Shown here piece by piece: positions 38,258-46,327 of a stretch of 64,000 nt of DNA. Position numbers and translations under genes: made by a program. Position 1 is the stretch's first letter. Each line of letters opens with the position of its first letter. This stretch comes from Thalassoglobus neptunius (GTDB lineage: Bacteria > Planctomycetota > Planctomycetia > Planctomycetales > Planctomycetaceae). A model generated the notes under the pieces. It did not search any database and was not told the DNA's origin. It saw only the letters and a program-made list of their open reading frames with translations. The stretch is taken from positions 1 through 64,000 of the forward strand of contig NZ_SIHI01000018.1 in assembly GCF_007859735.1 (NCBI RefSeq). The letters run 5' to 3'.

Positions 38258-38828
38258 CAGCCAATCTCCGTTTCAATTCTTGGCAACGTGTGCGAATTCG
38301 GGTCAGAGTGCGAGAGCAGTTCGCATATACAGCGTTCTCAGACAGTCCGAGTTCGATTGCGACATCTGCCGCAGGCATTTTCTGAAGGCAATGCAGATCA
38401 AAACACTTCCAGGTTTTTGAAAGCGATGCCTCTTTCACTTGGGCAATCGCCCTGTGCATCATCGAACGCTGCTCGACTCTCAGATCATCGCCAGCTTCCT
38501 GAGCCTCGACCGCGGCGCAGGCTTCCTGCAGTGATGTGGCTCGTCGGACTTTTCCGGATCTCCAACGGTCTCGAATTTTGTTGACGACGACACACTTGAG
38601 CCAACTTCGGAACCTCCCTTTTGACTCATCCCGTTCGAACCGCCCAATGGAATGCATGATCTGAATCATCACATCTTGAACGACGTCATCAATTCCCGCA
38701 TTCTGAACTCCGTGACGCCGGCACATGTCGGCGATGAGCGGTCGATAGATTTTGACGAACTCAGTCCACTTGTCTGAATTGGAGAGATCACGAATTTGCA
38801 ACAACAACGACCGCCTGGTAGTCGGCAT
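38232..38828 (-). CDS. ECF-type RNA polymerase sigma factor
   Basis: 198 residues from ATG 38828, with AAGGGA upstream; starts further out add an unsupported extension. Region 2 has FVKIYRPLIADMCRRHG and DDVVQDVMIQI, and region 4 has the helix-turn-helix MPAADVAIELGLSENAVYANCSR. SKGRFRSWLKCVVVNKIRD is typical of planctomycete ECF groups. It would direct RNA polymerase to a small regulon. It overlaps the kinase gene at its 3' end, so the pair forms one operon. The kinase's zinc motif may serve as its anti-sigma factor. Confidence 0.9.
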   Translation of the reverse strand: MPTTRRSLLLQIRDLSNSDKWTEFVKIYRPLIADMCRRHGVQNAGIDDVVQDVMIQIMHSIGRFERDESKGRFRSWLKCVVVNKIRDRWRSGKVRRATSLQEACAAVEAQEAGDDLRVEQRSMMHRAIAQVKEASLSKTWKCFDLHCLQKMPAADVAIELGLSENAVYANCSRTLTRIRTRCQELKRRLAGEESVVFE

Positions 38829-39163
38829 GATTAACAATTCCCTTTTGCATCTGGAACGTGTGTGCATGATCACTACGTAATGAGTGGCCGGACCTTACAG
38901 GCAAATTCGAAACTTGGCGGGACAGGCATGTCTCAGCGGCACGCAGATCACACCGGAAGCAGGTTCTTCTGACCTGCGAACTCGCTGAGCAGCTTCTACA
39001 GCCAACGGCGTGTTGACTGTGCTCGCGCAAGTTTGTGCATTCCGTTTCGAATGATGCACAAAACTGGAGGGTGAAACGGGGAATCAATCTGCGAGGGGGG
39101 CAACGATGAAATTACTTCTCCGCTCTCAGCAAGCTCAAGACGATTCACGCGAAAAATACAGCG

Positions 39164-39337
39164 ATGCAGCAATCTCAGGATTCGATAGAAACTTCGGTTG
39201 CAATCAGTCACCGGTCACAAGCGAAATTTTTCGAACTCGTTGCGAAGGGACAGTTGCAAAAATCACGAACAATTGTCTCGGTCAACAGACTTCCGAGAGC
39301 ACGTCGAATCCCACGCGTCGATGAATTTCGTCAATGA
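39164..39337 (+). CDS. Possible small basic protein
   Basis: 57 residues from ATG 39164. The sequence (for example SHRSQAKFFELVAKGQLQKS, then RLPRARRIPRVDEF) is basic and has the composition of a real protein. The frame is open back to 39110. There is no clear ribosome-binding site. Its stop overlaps the ATG of the next small frame by 17 bp. It may be an intact small gene or a piece of a decayed one. Confidence 0.3.
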   Translation: MQQSQDSIETSVAISHRSQAKFFELVAKGQLQKSRTIVSVNRLPRARRIPRVDEFRQ

Positions 39338-39485
39338 CATTCTGATCCCTGAAGACCTTCAGCAATCGGCGATTCTGAATGTGAAGCGATTCGAATCGAC
39401 AGTCAATGCGATTCGAAGTTCATGTGCGCAACAACTTTGGGCGGCGTTCGAAGAAGAGACAACGATGAGAGTTCGGTCTCCGTAG
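39321..39485 (+). CDS. Possible small protein overlapping the previous frame
   Basis: 54 residues (opens MNFVNDILIPEDLQQSAI, ends TAG). It starts inside the end of the previous small frame, which fits either translational coupling or a frameshift in one older gene. It resembles no family I know. Confidence 0.3.
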   Translation: MNFVNDILIPEDLQQSAILNVKRFESTVNAIRSSCAQQLWAAFEEETTMRVRSP

Positions 39486-39942
39486 AAGAGAATCCGCAAA
39501 AGAAAAGAAGATGGCAACGCCCCATGCGTGATGGGAGCACCGTGCGGGCCAGGGATGTGCTGCATCATAAAGATGCGCGTTGCCAAGACGCTATGTGCGG
39601 TGAACTCAATTGGTTCCGTTTCAGTCTGTATTGATGCATTCAGGAATTCAAGAGATGTCATCACAACAATACGAATTCGCCGTCCGCTTCGCCGATTTTG
39701 TCGGACAACTGAATTGGGGGCAAATGACTTGAATGTGACTCCAAATCGTTTGCAACTCTCGAAACGCAAAAACTTTGAGCCGCGACATCATCAACCGGGT
39801 TGACGTTCCGAGACAGTCCCTATTTCCGACAATCCTAGCTGACGAACTGGATGTTCACTTCAAAATTGTCAATGATGTCCCGATGAAGCGGAGAATTCTT
39901 CCGCACCACATTTCGAAACACCTTGTGAGTTCTCAATTTGCG

Positions 39943-41370
39943 ATGGCGAAGAATTTCTTGAAGGAGACACGTGACCGATATGACGTGATTGTCATCGGTT
40001 CCGGATTGGCTGGCATGACAAGTGCCAACGTTCTAGCGAAAGCAGGTTATTCTGTTCTGCTGCTCGAACATCACTATCAACTCGGAGGAATGGCCACCTG
40101 GTTCAAAAGGAAAGGCGGCCACATCTTCGATATCTCTCTGCATGGTTTTCCGCATGGGATGGTGAAAAGTTGCCGCAAATACTGGACACCTGAGATTGCG
40201 GAAAGCATCGTCCAGCTGAAGGGAATCCGCTTCGAGAACCCGCAATTCTCGCTTCAAACGACGTTCGATCGCAAAGACTTCACTCGCATCATCACCGAAC
40301 AGTTCAAAGTTCCCTACGAGACGGTTGACGATTTTTTCGCAACAGCCCGGAAGATGAACTTCTTCGACGATCAGGAAACAACAACACGAGAACTGTTCGA
40401 AAAATTCTTTCCCGGTCGAAGTGATGTCGTTCGCCTCCTGATGGAGCCAATTACTTATGCGAACGGATCGACGCTTGAAGATCCCGCGATTACTTACGGA
40501 ATCGTCTTCAGCAACTTCATGAGCAAGGGTGTCTTCACCTTTCAGGGTGGAACCGATGCACTTGTCAACAAAATGAAAGCGGAGTTGATCAAAAACGGCG
40601 TCGATCTTCGTATTCGAGCACTTGTCGAACAGATCGAAGTCGGCCCGGATCGCAGCGTGAAAGCGGTTCACGTGAACGGCAAACGCATTGAATGCGGCGC
40701 CATCTTGTCGAATGCGAACATCAAATCGACGATCCAGAAACTCGTCGGGCCCGACCACTTCGACAAGGAGTTCATGGAAGAAGCGAACGCGGTTCGGCTC
40801 AACAACTCAAGCTGTCAGGTCTACATCGGACTGAAACCCGGAGAAGGCTTCGATAACTGCGGCGATCTTCTGTTCCACTCAGAACATGATGGATTCGACA
40901 TTGAAGCAATGCTCTCCAAGGAGATCAGCAGCCGGACCTTCTCCTTCTATTATCCTGAAACCCGTCCCGGTTCTGATCGTTGGCTCGTTGTCTCTTCGAC
41001 CAATGCCCGCTTCGAAGACTGGGTCAATCTTTCCGACGAGCAGTACGCAAAAGACAAAGAAGATCTCTGCCAATCGACACTGGACTGTCTCGAAAAATAC
41101 GTTCCCGATATTCGGCAGAAGCTTGATTGGATTGAGGCGTCAACTCCGAAAACGTTTAAGCATTACACCCGTCACGTTGAAGGAGCAAGCTTCGGAACCA
41201 AGTTCGAAGGACTGAAAGTTTCTCAGTCCTTGCCCGAGCAAATCGGCGGACTTTTCCATGCTGGGTCGGTCGGCATCATTATGTCCGGCTGGCTGGGAGC
41301 GGTGAATTACGGCGTGATCGTCTCGAACGAACTCGACAAATACCTGACCCCTTCCGAAGCGACGATCTAA
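39943..41370 (+). CDS. CrtI-like FAD-dependent oxidoreductase
   Basis: 475 residues from ATG 39943; starts at 39775 and 39883 are possible but lie before the fold. [22 protein letters not shown] is the dinucleotide-binding loop for FAD, with [13 protein letters not shown] completing it. [14 protein letters not shown] is the conserved middle block. The C-terminal [20 protein letters not shown] binds FAD. The family includes phytoene desaturases and carotenoid or retinol isomerases. The substrate is unknown, and no crtB or other carotenoid gene lies beside it. The next gene begins 37 bp downstream on the same strand. Confidence 0.85.
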   Translation: MAKNFLKETRDRYDVIVIGSGLAGMTSANVLAKAGYSVLLLEHHYQLGGMATWFKRKGGHIFDISLHGFPHGMVKSCRKYWTPEIAESIVQLKGIRFENPQFSLQTTFDRKDFTRIITEQFKVPYETVDDFFATARKMNFFDDQETTTRELFEKFFPGRSDVVRLLMEPITYANGSTLEDPAITYGIVFSNFMSKGVFTFQGGTDALVNKMKAELIKNGVDLRIRALVEQIEVGPDRSVKAVHVNGKRIECGAILSNANIKSTIQKLVGPDHFDKEFMEEANAVRLNNSSCQVYIGLKPGEGFDNCGDLLFHSEHDGFDIEAMLSKEISSRTFSFYYPETRPGSDRWLVVSSTNARFEDWVNLSDEQYAKDKEDLCQSTLDCLEKYVPDIRQKLDWIEASTPKTFKHYTRHVEGASFGTKFEGLKVSQSLPEQIGGLFHAGSVGIIMSGWLGAVNYGVIVSNELDKYLTPSEATI

Positions 41371-41406
41371 ACCATTTCATGGGGAATCATTCGCTTCTGT
41401 CGCGGA

Positions 41407-43233
41407 ATGACTATGCACACTCCTGAGATCGACCAACTCGAACTTCTGGCCTCGATCGATCGAATACGACATCGCGCCGAAGAATGGTGCAATGCTCCGA
41501 CGACGTGGGAACCGATGATTTTCTGTCAGGGATTGCTCAAACGCGTCCTGAAGCGTGTGGAATCCTTGCAGTTTCGCTTCGAAGCTCCGCTCGTTGTCGC
41601 GACTTTCGGCGGAACAGGGACCGGGAAAAGTGCGCTCGTCAATGCGTTGGTCGGAGTCGAAGTGAGTCACTCGGGACGAGAACGCCCTACCACGCGGAAG
41701 CCGGTTCTCATTGCTCACACGGATACTGAGTTGGATTTGCTCCAGCTTCCGCTCGATGAGATTGATGTCTTTCGCTTCGAGACTCCGACACTCAAGGATT
41801 TCGTCATTCTTGACTGTCCCGACCCTGACACCAGCGATTCCAACGGAACAGGGACGAATTTGGATCGACTCCGCCGGTTGCTCCCGCACTGCGATGTGTT
41901 GCTGGTCGTTTCGACTCAGCAAAAATATCGGTCCTCTCGAGTCACCAGTGAACTGCAAGCGGCGGCGGCCGGGTGTCGAATGATCTTCGTGCAATCCCAT
42001 GCCGATCTCGATGAAGACATTCGGGACGACTGGAAAAGTTTGCTTTCCGAAAGCTATCAAGTCCCGGAAATGTTCTTTGTGGACTCACTGTCTGCACTTC
42101 GCGAACAACAAAACGAAATCGCTCCGTCGGGTGAATTTGGCAAGCTCCTTCAGCTACTCACCTCTGGCTTGGGGGCATCACAGCGAATTCGAATCCGCCG
42201 CGCGAACATCGTCGATCTTCTTCAATCCGGGCTGTCACGTTCTGTCGAAATCCTCGATGCGAAAGTGAGTGCACTGACCGAACTCGAAGATGTTCTGGCC
42301 CAACAGAGAGTCACACTCAGCCAGCGCATGGCACAACGACTTCAAGATGAGTTGCTCACCAGTCATGGGTTGTGGGAACGTCGATTGTTAGCGGCGGTGA
42401 ATGAACACTGGGGAATGAGCCCGTTTTCTGCCGTCCTGCGAGTGTATCACGGAATCGGAGGAATCCTCGCTTCATTGACGTTCTTTCGAGCGCGAAGTAC
42501 GGCTCAAATGGCGCTGCTTGGAACACTTCAGGGGAAGCGTTGGCTGGATCAATTGAAGAAGGAGCAGGAGGGCGCGGAAGCACTGGAGCGCGTAAGCCGG
42601 TTCGGTCTCGACGATGCACATTTGCGAGAAGCGGAAATTGTCGTCTCCGGATATGTCCAATCTGCTGAGTTTCAGCCCGAAATGTTCGCCCAACATTCGA
42701 TGACCGAACTCAAGCGCGATGCGGCTCAAGTTGAAAGCCAGTTTGTTCTCGACGCGAGTCAACAAGTCGATTCCGCAATCGATTCACTCGCCCAAAAGAA
42801 CTCAACGCTCAATGTCCGAATCTGGTACGAAGTCCTCTTCGGCCTGTACGTTGTGTTCGTCATTCTTCGTGTGGGATACAACTTCTTTTACGATTCACTC
42901 TTCAACGGACAACCTCTTCTTTCGTCCGACTTTTACCTTGCAGCGGGGCTGTTCCTGATTCTCTGGTCGGGTTTGCTTGTGACGACATTTACGTGGCGAC
43001 TTCGCCGCGGAATGAAGTCGGCCGTTCAGCATCTGGTCTCCGAAATGGTGGACCGGAAACTCGAACGAGGTTTGTTCCCAAGCCTTGAAGACGAACTTCG
43101 CCAAGCCCAACGCCGGACCAATGCGGTTCGCCAGATGTTGCTCGACGTTGATGGTCTTCGCAATGAAGTCGCTGCCCCCAGCGAGTTGGCCGCCAAGAAA
43201 AATTTCGTCGCAGCAAATTCGAAAACCTCGTAG
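41407..43233 (+). CDS. Membrane-associated GTPase-like protein
   Basis: 608 residues; an ATG at 41413 is an equally possible start. GGTGTGKS (68-75) is the P-loop and RPTTRKPV is a candidate switch I with conserved Thr. LDCPDPDT is a divergent G3 motif in which DxxG is replaced, and VQSHADLD resembles the NKxD position poorly. A coiled or helical middle follows, and two hydrophobic helices near 475-495 and 515-535 form a membrane hairpin. The layout recalls dynamin-like or YfjP-type GTPases. It may act in membrane remodelling, which is inference. It lies 37 bp after the CrtI-like gene and may be co-transcribed. Confidence 0.75.
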   Translation: MTMHTPEIDQLELLASIDRIRHRAEEWCNAPTTWEPMIFCQGLLKRVLKRVESLQFRFEAPLVVATFGGTGTGKSALVNALVGVEVSHSGRERPTTRKPVLIAHTDTELDLLQLPLDEIDVFRFETPTLKDFVILDCPDPDTSDSNGTGTNLDRLRRLLPHCDVLLVVSTQQKYRSSRVTSELQAAAAGCRMIFVQSHADLDEDIRDDWKSLLSESYQVPEMFFVDSLSALREQQNEIAPSGEFGKLLQLLTSGLGASQRIRIRRANIVDLLQSGLSRSVEILDAKVSALTELEDVLAQQRVTLSQRMAQRLQDELLTSHGLWERRLLAAVNEHWGMSPFSAVLRVYHGIGGILASLTFFRARSTAQMALLGTLQGKRWLDQLKKEQEGAEALERVSRFGLDDAHLREAEIVVSGYVQSAEFQPEMFAQHSMTELKRDAAQVESQFVLDASQQVDSAIDSLAQKNSTLNVRIWYEVLFGLYVVFVILRVGYNFFYDSLFNGQPLLSSDFYLAAGLFLILWSGLLVTTFTWRLRRGMKSAVQHLVSEMVDRKLERGLFPSLEDELRQAQRRTNAVRQMLLDVDGLRNEVAAPSELAAKKNFVAANSKTS

Positions 43234-43361
43234 AAACATCTTCACAATCGTCCCTAGTAGATCGAATGTCGCGGCTCATCTGAGGCGGCAAAGTTTGTGG
43301 GACCTGCGCAACTTGTCGTCATCAGAGTGATACCAAATCGCAATTCTCTCTGGGAGACAGG

Positions 43362-43667
43362 ATGTCAGTCACTCGTCGCAATGGAACCAAAATCCTTCTG
43401 CCGCGTACCGGACCCGATGAATTCTGGAATCTGATCCATGACAACTTTGCCGGGGCGGATCAACGAAAATGGAAGTATCTGGCGATGCTTGCCCTCCGCG
43501 AAAACGCCGGTTGGCCTCTCGACCGAATCGGGAACGTGTTTGGGCACCCGAAAGGGCATGTCACTCGCTGTCTGACTCGCATTAAGCAAGAGCTTCGCGA
43601 AGAATTCGACGTCTCGCCTGAGATGCTCGGCCCTGATGAAGACGAATCGTTCACCGACATCGGTTGA
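43362..43667 (+). CDS. Small helix-turn-helix protein (sigma region 4-like), phage-module regulator
   Basis: 101 residues with GGGAGACAGG directly before the ATG. WKYLAMLALRENAGWPLDRIGNVFGHPKGHVTRCL is a helix-turn-helix like sigma-70 region 4 or a phage late regulator. There is no region 2, so it cannot be a full sigma factor. The acidic tail is short. It is first in the plus-strand phage-derived module with the ParB-like, ATPase and terminase genes, so it may regulate them (inference). Confidence 0.7.
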   Translation: MSVTRRNGTKILLPRTGPDEFWNLIHDNFAGADQRKWKYLAMLALRENAGWPLDRIGNVFGHPKGHVTRCLTRIKQELREEFDVSPEMLGPDEDESFTDIG

Positions 43668-43848
43668 GACCGACTTCGTCTCAAGCGTCTCGGTTTCTGG
43701 TGTGCAGCGATGCACATGAACCATCGCTGCTTTCATCGAAAGTCGCGAGTTTCCAGGACGACGAAGGTTTTCATTTGACCGAGCGAACGCTCTGGCACTG
43801 GAAATTGTTCGACGCTGGCAGATCTTCTCTTCGAAACCAAGGATTTCC

Positions 43849-44424
43849 ATGATCATCGAAACTCAGCCGATTCAGGCATTGAAGAACGCTCCTTACAATC
43901 CGCGCGTCACTCTTCAACCGGGTGATGAGAGGTGGGATCGTCTTCAACGTTCACTGGACGAATTCGAACTCGTGCAGCCCATTGTTTGGAACCGCCAAAC
44001 AGGACACGTCGTTTCCGGTCATCAACGACTGGCGGTCTTGAAGCATCAGGGTGTCGAACGAGTCGAGTGCGTCGTCGTTGACTTGCCGCTTGGACGAGAA
44101 AAAGCCCTGAATGTCACCCTCAACAATGCAGAAGTTGGAAGTTCCTGGGACACGGAAAGACTCGTCGACCTCGTTTCTGAGCTTCAGGATCTTCCGGAGA
44201 TCGATGCCACTCTGACAGGCTTCGATGACCAGCAATTGCGTGATCTCGTCCTGTCGCCGAGTGACGTTGACGCGACGAATGACGAGAACGACTTCGATTC
44301 TGATCCCACAAAAATGCGCGTCGTCCTCGAGATTCCCAAAGGGGAATGGGAGACGATCGAGTCACAAATCGACAGCCTCTTGAGTCTATATCCTGAGGTT
44401 CGCCTCCATCTTCTTCACGACTAA
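43849..44424 (+). CDS. ParB-like nuclease-domain protein
   Basis: 191 residues with AAGGA before the ATG. Residues 4-100 are a ParB/Srx-type domain: the N-terminal PIQALKNAPYNPR (box I) and GHVVSGHQRLAVLKHQG (box II, in which the usual GxRR is GHQR). The C-terminus is acidic and lacks the KorB/HTH domain of chromosomal ParB. Such short ParB-like proteins are common in phages and are also found beside DNA-modification genes. It is not the chromosome-segregation ParB. It lies in the phage-derived module. Confidence 0.82.
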   Translation: MIIETQPIQALKNAPYNPRVTLQPGDERWDRLQRSLDEFELVQPIVWNRQTGHVVSGHQRLAVLKHQGVERVECVVVDLPLGREKALNVTLNNAEVGSSWDTERLVDLVSELQDLPEIDATLTGFDDQQLRDLVLSPSDVDATNDENDFDSDPTKMRVVLEIPKGEWETIESQIDSLLSLYPEVRLHLLHD

Positions 44425-44454
44425 GTCGACCTTCTGACCTCTCTGGTCTCCCCT

Positions 44455-44554
44455 GCATCCATTGCCCTTTGATGGATGCTGAAATCCGATGGATGCTGAG
44501 ACTTCATGCCGGCCGGCAGAGTTGCGCAGCTGTCGCTTCTGCAACCCGGCATGA
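44455..44554 (+). other. Structured intergenic element in the phage module
   Basis: GCATCCAT (44455-44462) pairs with ATGGATGC (44472-44479). The 12-base block GATGGATGCTGA occurs twice in tandem (44471-44482 and 44488-44499). A second long hairpin joins TCATGCCGG (44504-44512) to CCGGCATGA (44546-44554), with GTTGC/GCAAC stacked inside. It may be an RNA leader for the ATPase gene or a DNA site such as a packaging or binding site. Confidence 0.5.
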
Positions 44555-44602
44555 CTTCAACGTCTGCGGATGGTTCCTCTCTGAAAGCGAAACAGCCCAC
44601 CT

Positions 44603-45238
44603 ATGAAAATATCTGCACAGCATCAGTTTCTTCCCAAAACTCCGACCGCTCGGTCAGCCATGGTGATGGACCACTTCGGAATCGGATTCGAAACGGGTCA
44701 TCATGTGATCGCGAGTGATCTCGAACTCCCGATCGCTCCCGGTTCCATCGTTCTGTTTACTGGAGACAGTGGGGCTGGAAAGTCGTCCTTGATGCGAGCG
44801 GTTCGACAACAACTCGAAGCCTCTGATGAAACCGTCCTCGATCTTGATGAACTCGCGAACTCCGAAGAGCTGCTCGTCAACTCTTTCGAATCGCCCCTTG
44901 AAGAAACGCTTCCGTTGCTTGCACGATGTGGGCTTGGAGAATCACAGCTCATGCTTCGCACTCCGTCAGAACTCTCTGCGGGCCAACACTATCGCTTCAA
45001 ACTCGCACAAGCGATTTCGCAGAAACCTGACTGGATCGTGGCGGACGAATTTTCAGCAACTCTCGACCGCGAACTCGCAAAAGTTGTCGCCTGCAACATC
45101 CGTCGCATTTGCGATCAATCCAATATCGGATTTCTGTTTGCGACCACACACCGAGATATCACCGAAGATCTTCGTCCCGATCTTCATGTCCACTGTTCGC
45201 TCGATGGAGACATCCGAATTGAGAACGAGCACAGTTAA
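44603..45238 (+). CDS. ABC-type ATPase of a phage-derived module
   Basis: 211 residues. GDSGAGKSS is the Walker A loop, LSAGQHYRF is a signature (LSGGQ-like) motif, DWIVADEF is Walker B and TTHRD the switch His. A full ABC nucleotide-binding fold is thus present, but no membrane subunit is nearby, so this is not an importer or exporter. Similar stand-alone ABC ATPases occur beside ParB-like, GNAT and terminase genes in phage-related loci. The role could be in DNA modification or packaging (inference). ATG 44603 has no clear ribosome-binding site. Confidence 0.8.
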   Translation: MKISAQHQFLPKTPTARSAMVMDHFGIGFETGHHVIASDLELPIAPGSIVLFTGDSGAGKSSLMRAVRQQLEASDETVLDLDELANSEELLVNSFESPLEETLPLLARCGLGESQLMLRTPSELSAGQHYRFKLAQAISQKPDWIVADEFSATLDRELAKVVACNIRRICDQSNIGFLFATTHRDITEDLRPDLHVHCSLDGDIRIENEHS

Positions 45239-45267
45239 AAAAAAGACAACTCTCACTCGCTAGCGAC

Positions 45268-45888
45268 ATGTGGATCTCACGCGGCTCCAAATCCGACTGG
45301 CCGTATTTCTCTCGGTGCCATTATCGAAGCAGCAAACTCGGTTTAGTCAGAGCGATTTTTGTGCTTTGGCTTCAGGATCAGCCGATCGGAATTTGCGTTT
45401 TTAACTCCCCTCCCAAGTCGCTCGCCATGCGAAATCGCTTCTTCGGGCGATCTGGACGATGGGAGCGAACGGCGATGCAAGCTTTGAACCGACAGCTGAT
45501 TTCTCTGTCGAGAGTCGTCCTTCATCCCACCTATTGAGGTGCAGGACTTGCTGCCGCATTCGTCCGAAAGTGCTGTCAGATGACAGGCTATCCGTGGATC
45601 GAAACACTCGCTGAGATGGGTCACATCAATCCCTTCTTTGAGCGGGCCGGATTTTTGCGGATCGGCACATCGCAGCCTGGTCCACGTTCTCGAACTTCTC
45701 ATTCCACTCTGTACGGAAGCCGAAAGAGACATGGCCAAGAAAAAAGCCTCCTCACCAAAGAAACCTTCGAAAAAAGTCGGTTCGCGAACCCGATCTACTA
45801 CATCTTCGACAACCGCGAACACTTCCAAAAAGAAGCAGCCTCCTCGACCGAGCGAGAAGAGCGAAACGCGCAAAGTCGAGACAGCTGA
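45268..45888 (+). pseudogene. GNAT acetyltransferase-fold (Mom-like) protein, split by an in-frame TGA
   Basis: The frame opens at ATG 45268 and codon 90 is TGA (45535-45537). The same frame then continues 116 codons to a TGA at 45886. Around the stop the sequence reads LSRVVLHPTY-stop-GAGLAAAFVRKC, where the GNAT motif A normally has Arg; a CGA to TGA change explains it. Later, WIETLAEMGHINPFFERAGF is well conserved. This block resembles GNAT-like proteins of the Mom (DNA base modification) family, an inference to be checked. If not read through, the gene is inactive. The end overlaps the next gene by about 158 bp. Confidence 0.75.
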
Positions 45889-46327
45889 TCCACCTCCGAC
45901 TGCCAGCTACCTGCGGACTGACAATGTCAACAATCTCCTGACGAAAGATCAGCAGTTCGCTTACATCACATTGCTTTCCAAAGGTGGGTCGCCAGCGGCG
46001 GCATGCAGCCAGATTGGGATCGCGCTCGCCGACGTAATCTGGACGAGTGAACATGACTCACAATTTGGACTGATGCTCGAACGTATTCAGGAGCTTCTCA
46101 GCCAGAATGTGGCAGCTGCGCTTTACCGATCCGCAATGGAAGGCAGCGTCACCGCGCAACAGTACTATCTGAAGAATCGACCACCCCCAAACTGGGCCAG
46201 CTTCGCTGCCGAATCCTCCTCGACTTCTGAGACACAAATGACCGATGACGAATTTCTTGAGTACTTCCGAACGGAAGCGACTGCACTCCTTGATCGCATC
46301 AGCCAAAGCCAGAACTCTTCAACGTGA
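45731..46327 (+). CDS. Probable terminase small subunit-like protein
   Basis: 198 residues from ATG 45731, with GAAAGAG just upstream; an in-frame start at 45638 adds a stretch inside the GNAT frame. The N-terminal 45 residues are Lys/Ser/Thr-rich and disordered, suited to DNA binding. The rest is helical: LTKDQQFAYITLLSKGGSPA then ACSQIGIALADVIW resembles a helix-turn-helix of terminase small subunits. It directly precedes and overlaps the terminase large-subunit gene by 83 bp. The function is inferred mainly from position. Confidence 0.6.
   Translation: MAKKKASSPKKPSKKVGSRTRSTTSSTTANTSKKKQPPRPSEKSETRKVETADPPPTASYLRTDNVNNLLTKDQQFAYITLLSKGGSPAAACSQIGIALADVIWTSEHDSQFGLMLERIQELLSQNVAAALYRSAMEGSVTAQQYYLKNRPPPNWASFAAESSSTSETQMTDDEFLEYFRTEATALLDRISQSQNSST

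Larger units (their letters stand above)
38829..39942. other. Long spacer with small open frames and an inverted repeat
   Basis: About 1.1 kb between the sigma-factor gene and the CrtI-like gene. A 9-bp perfect inverted repeat, TTTGTGCAT/ATGCACAAA, lies at 39032-39062. Small open frames at 39106-39324, 39164-39337 and 39321-39485 overlap each other, and which one if any is real is uncertain. The region may hold a decayed gene. Confidence 0.4.

Noticed and set aside
44471-44499. CRISPR-like repeat
   Set aside because: Only two 12-base units with a five-base gap; no array and no cas genes in the window.
1039-45537. Genome-wide recoding of stop codons
   Set aside because: TAG ends the RT, ArsR and DUF1080 genes normally, and other genes end in TGA or TAA. 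Single broken genes explain the data better.
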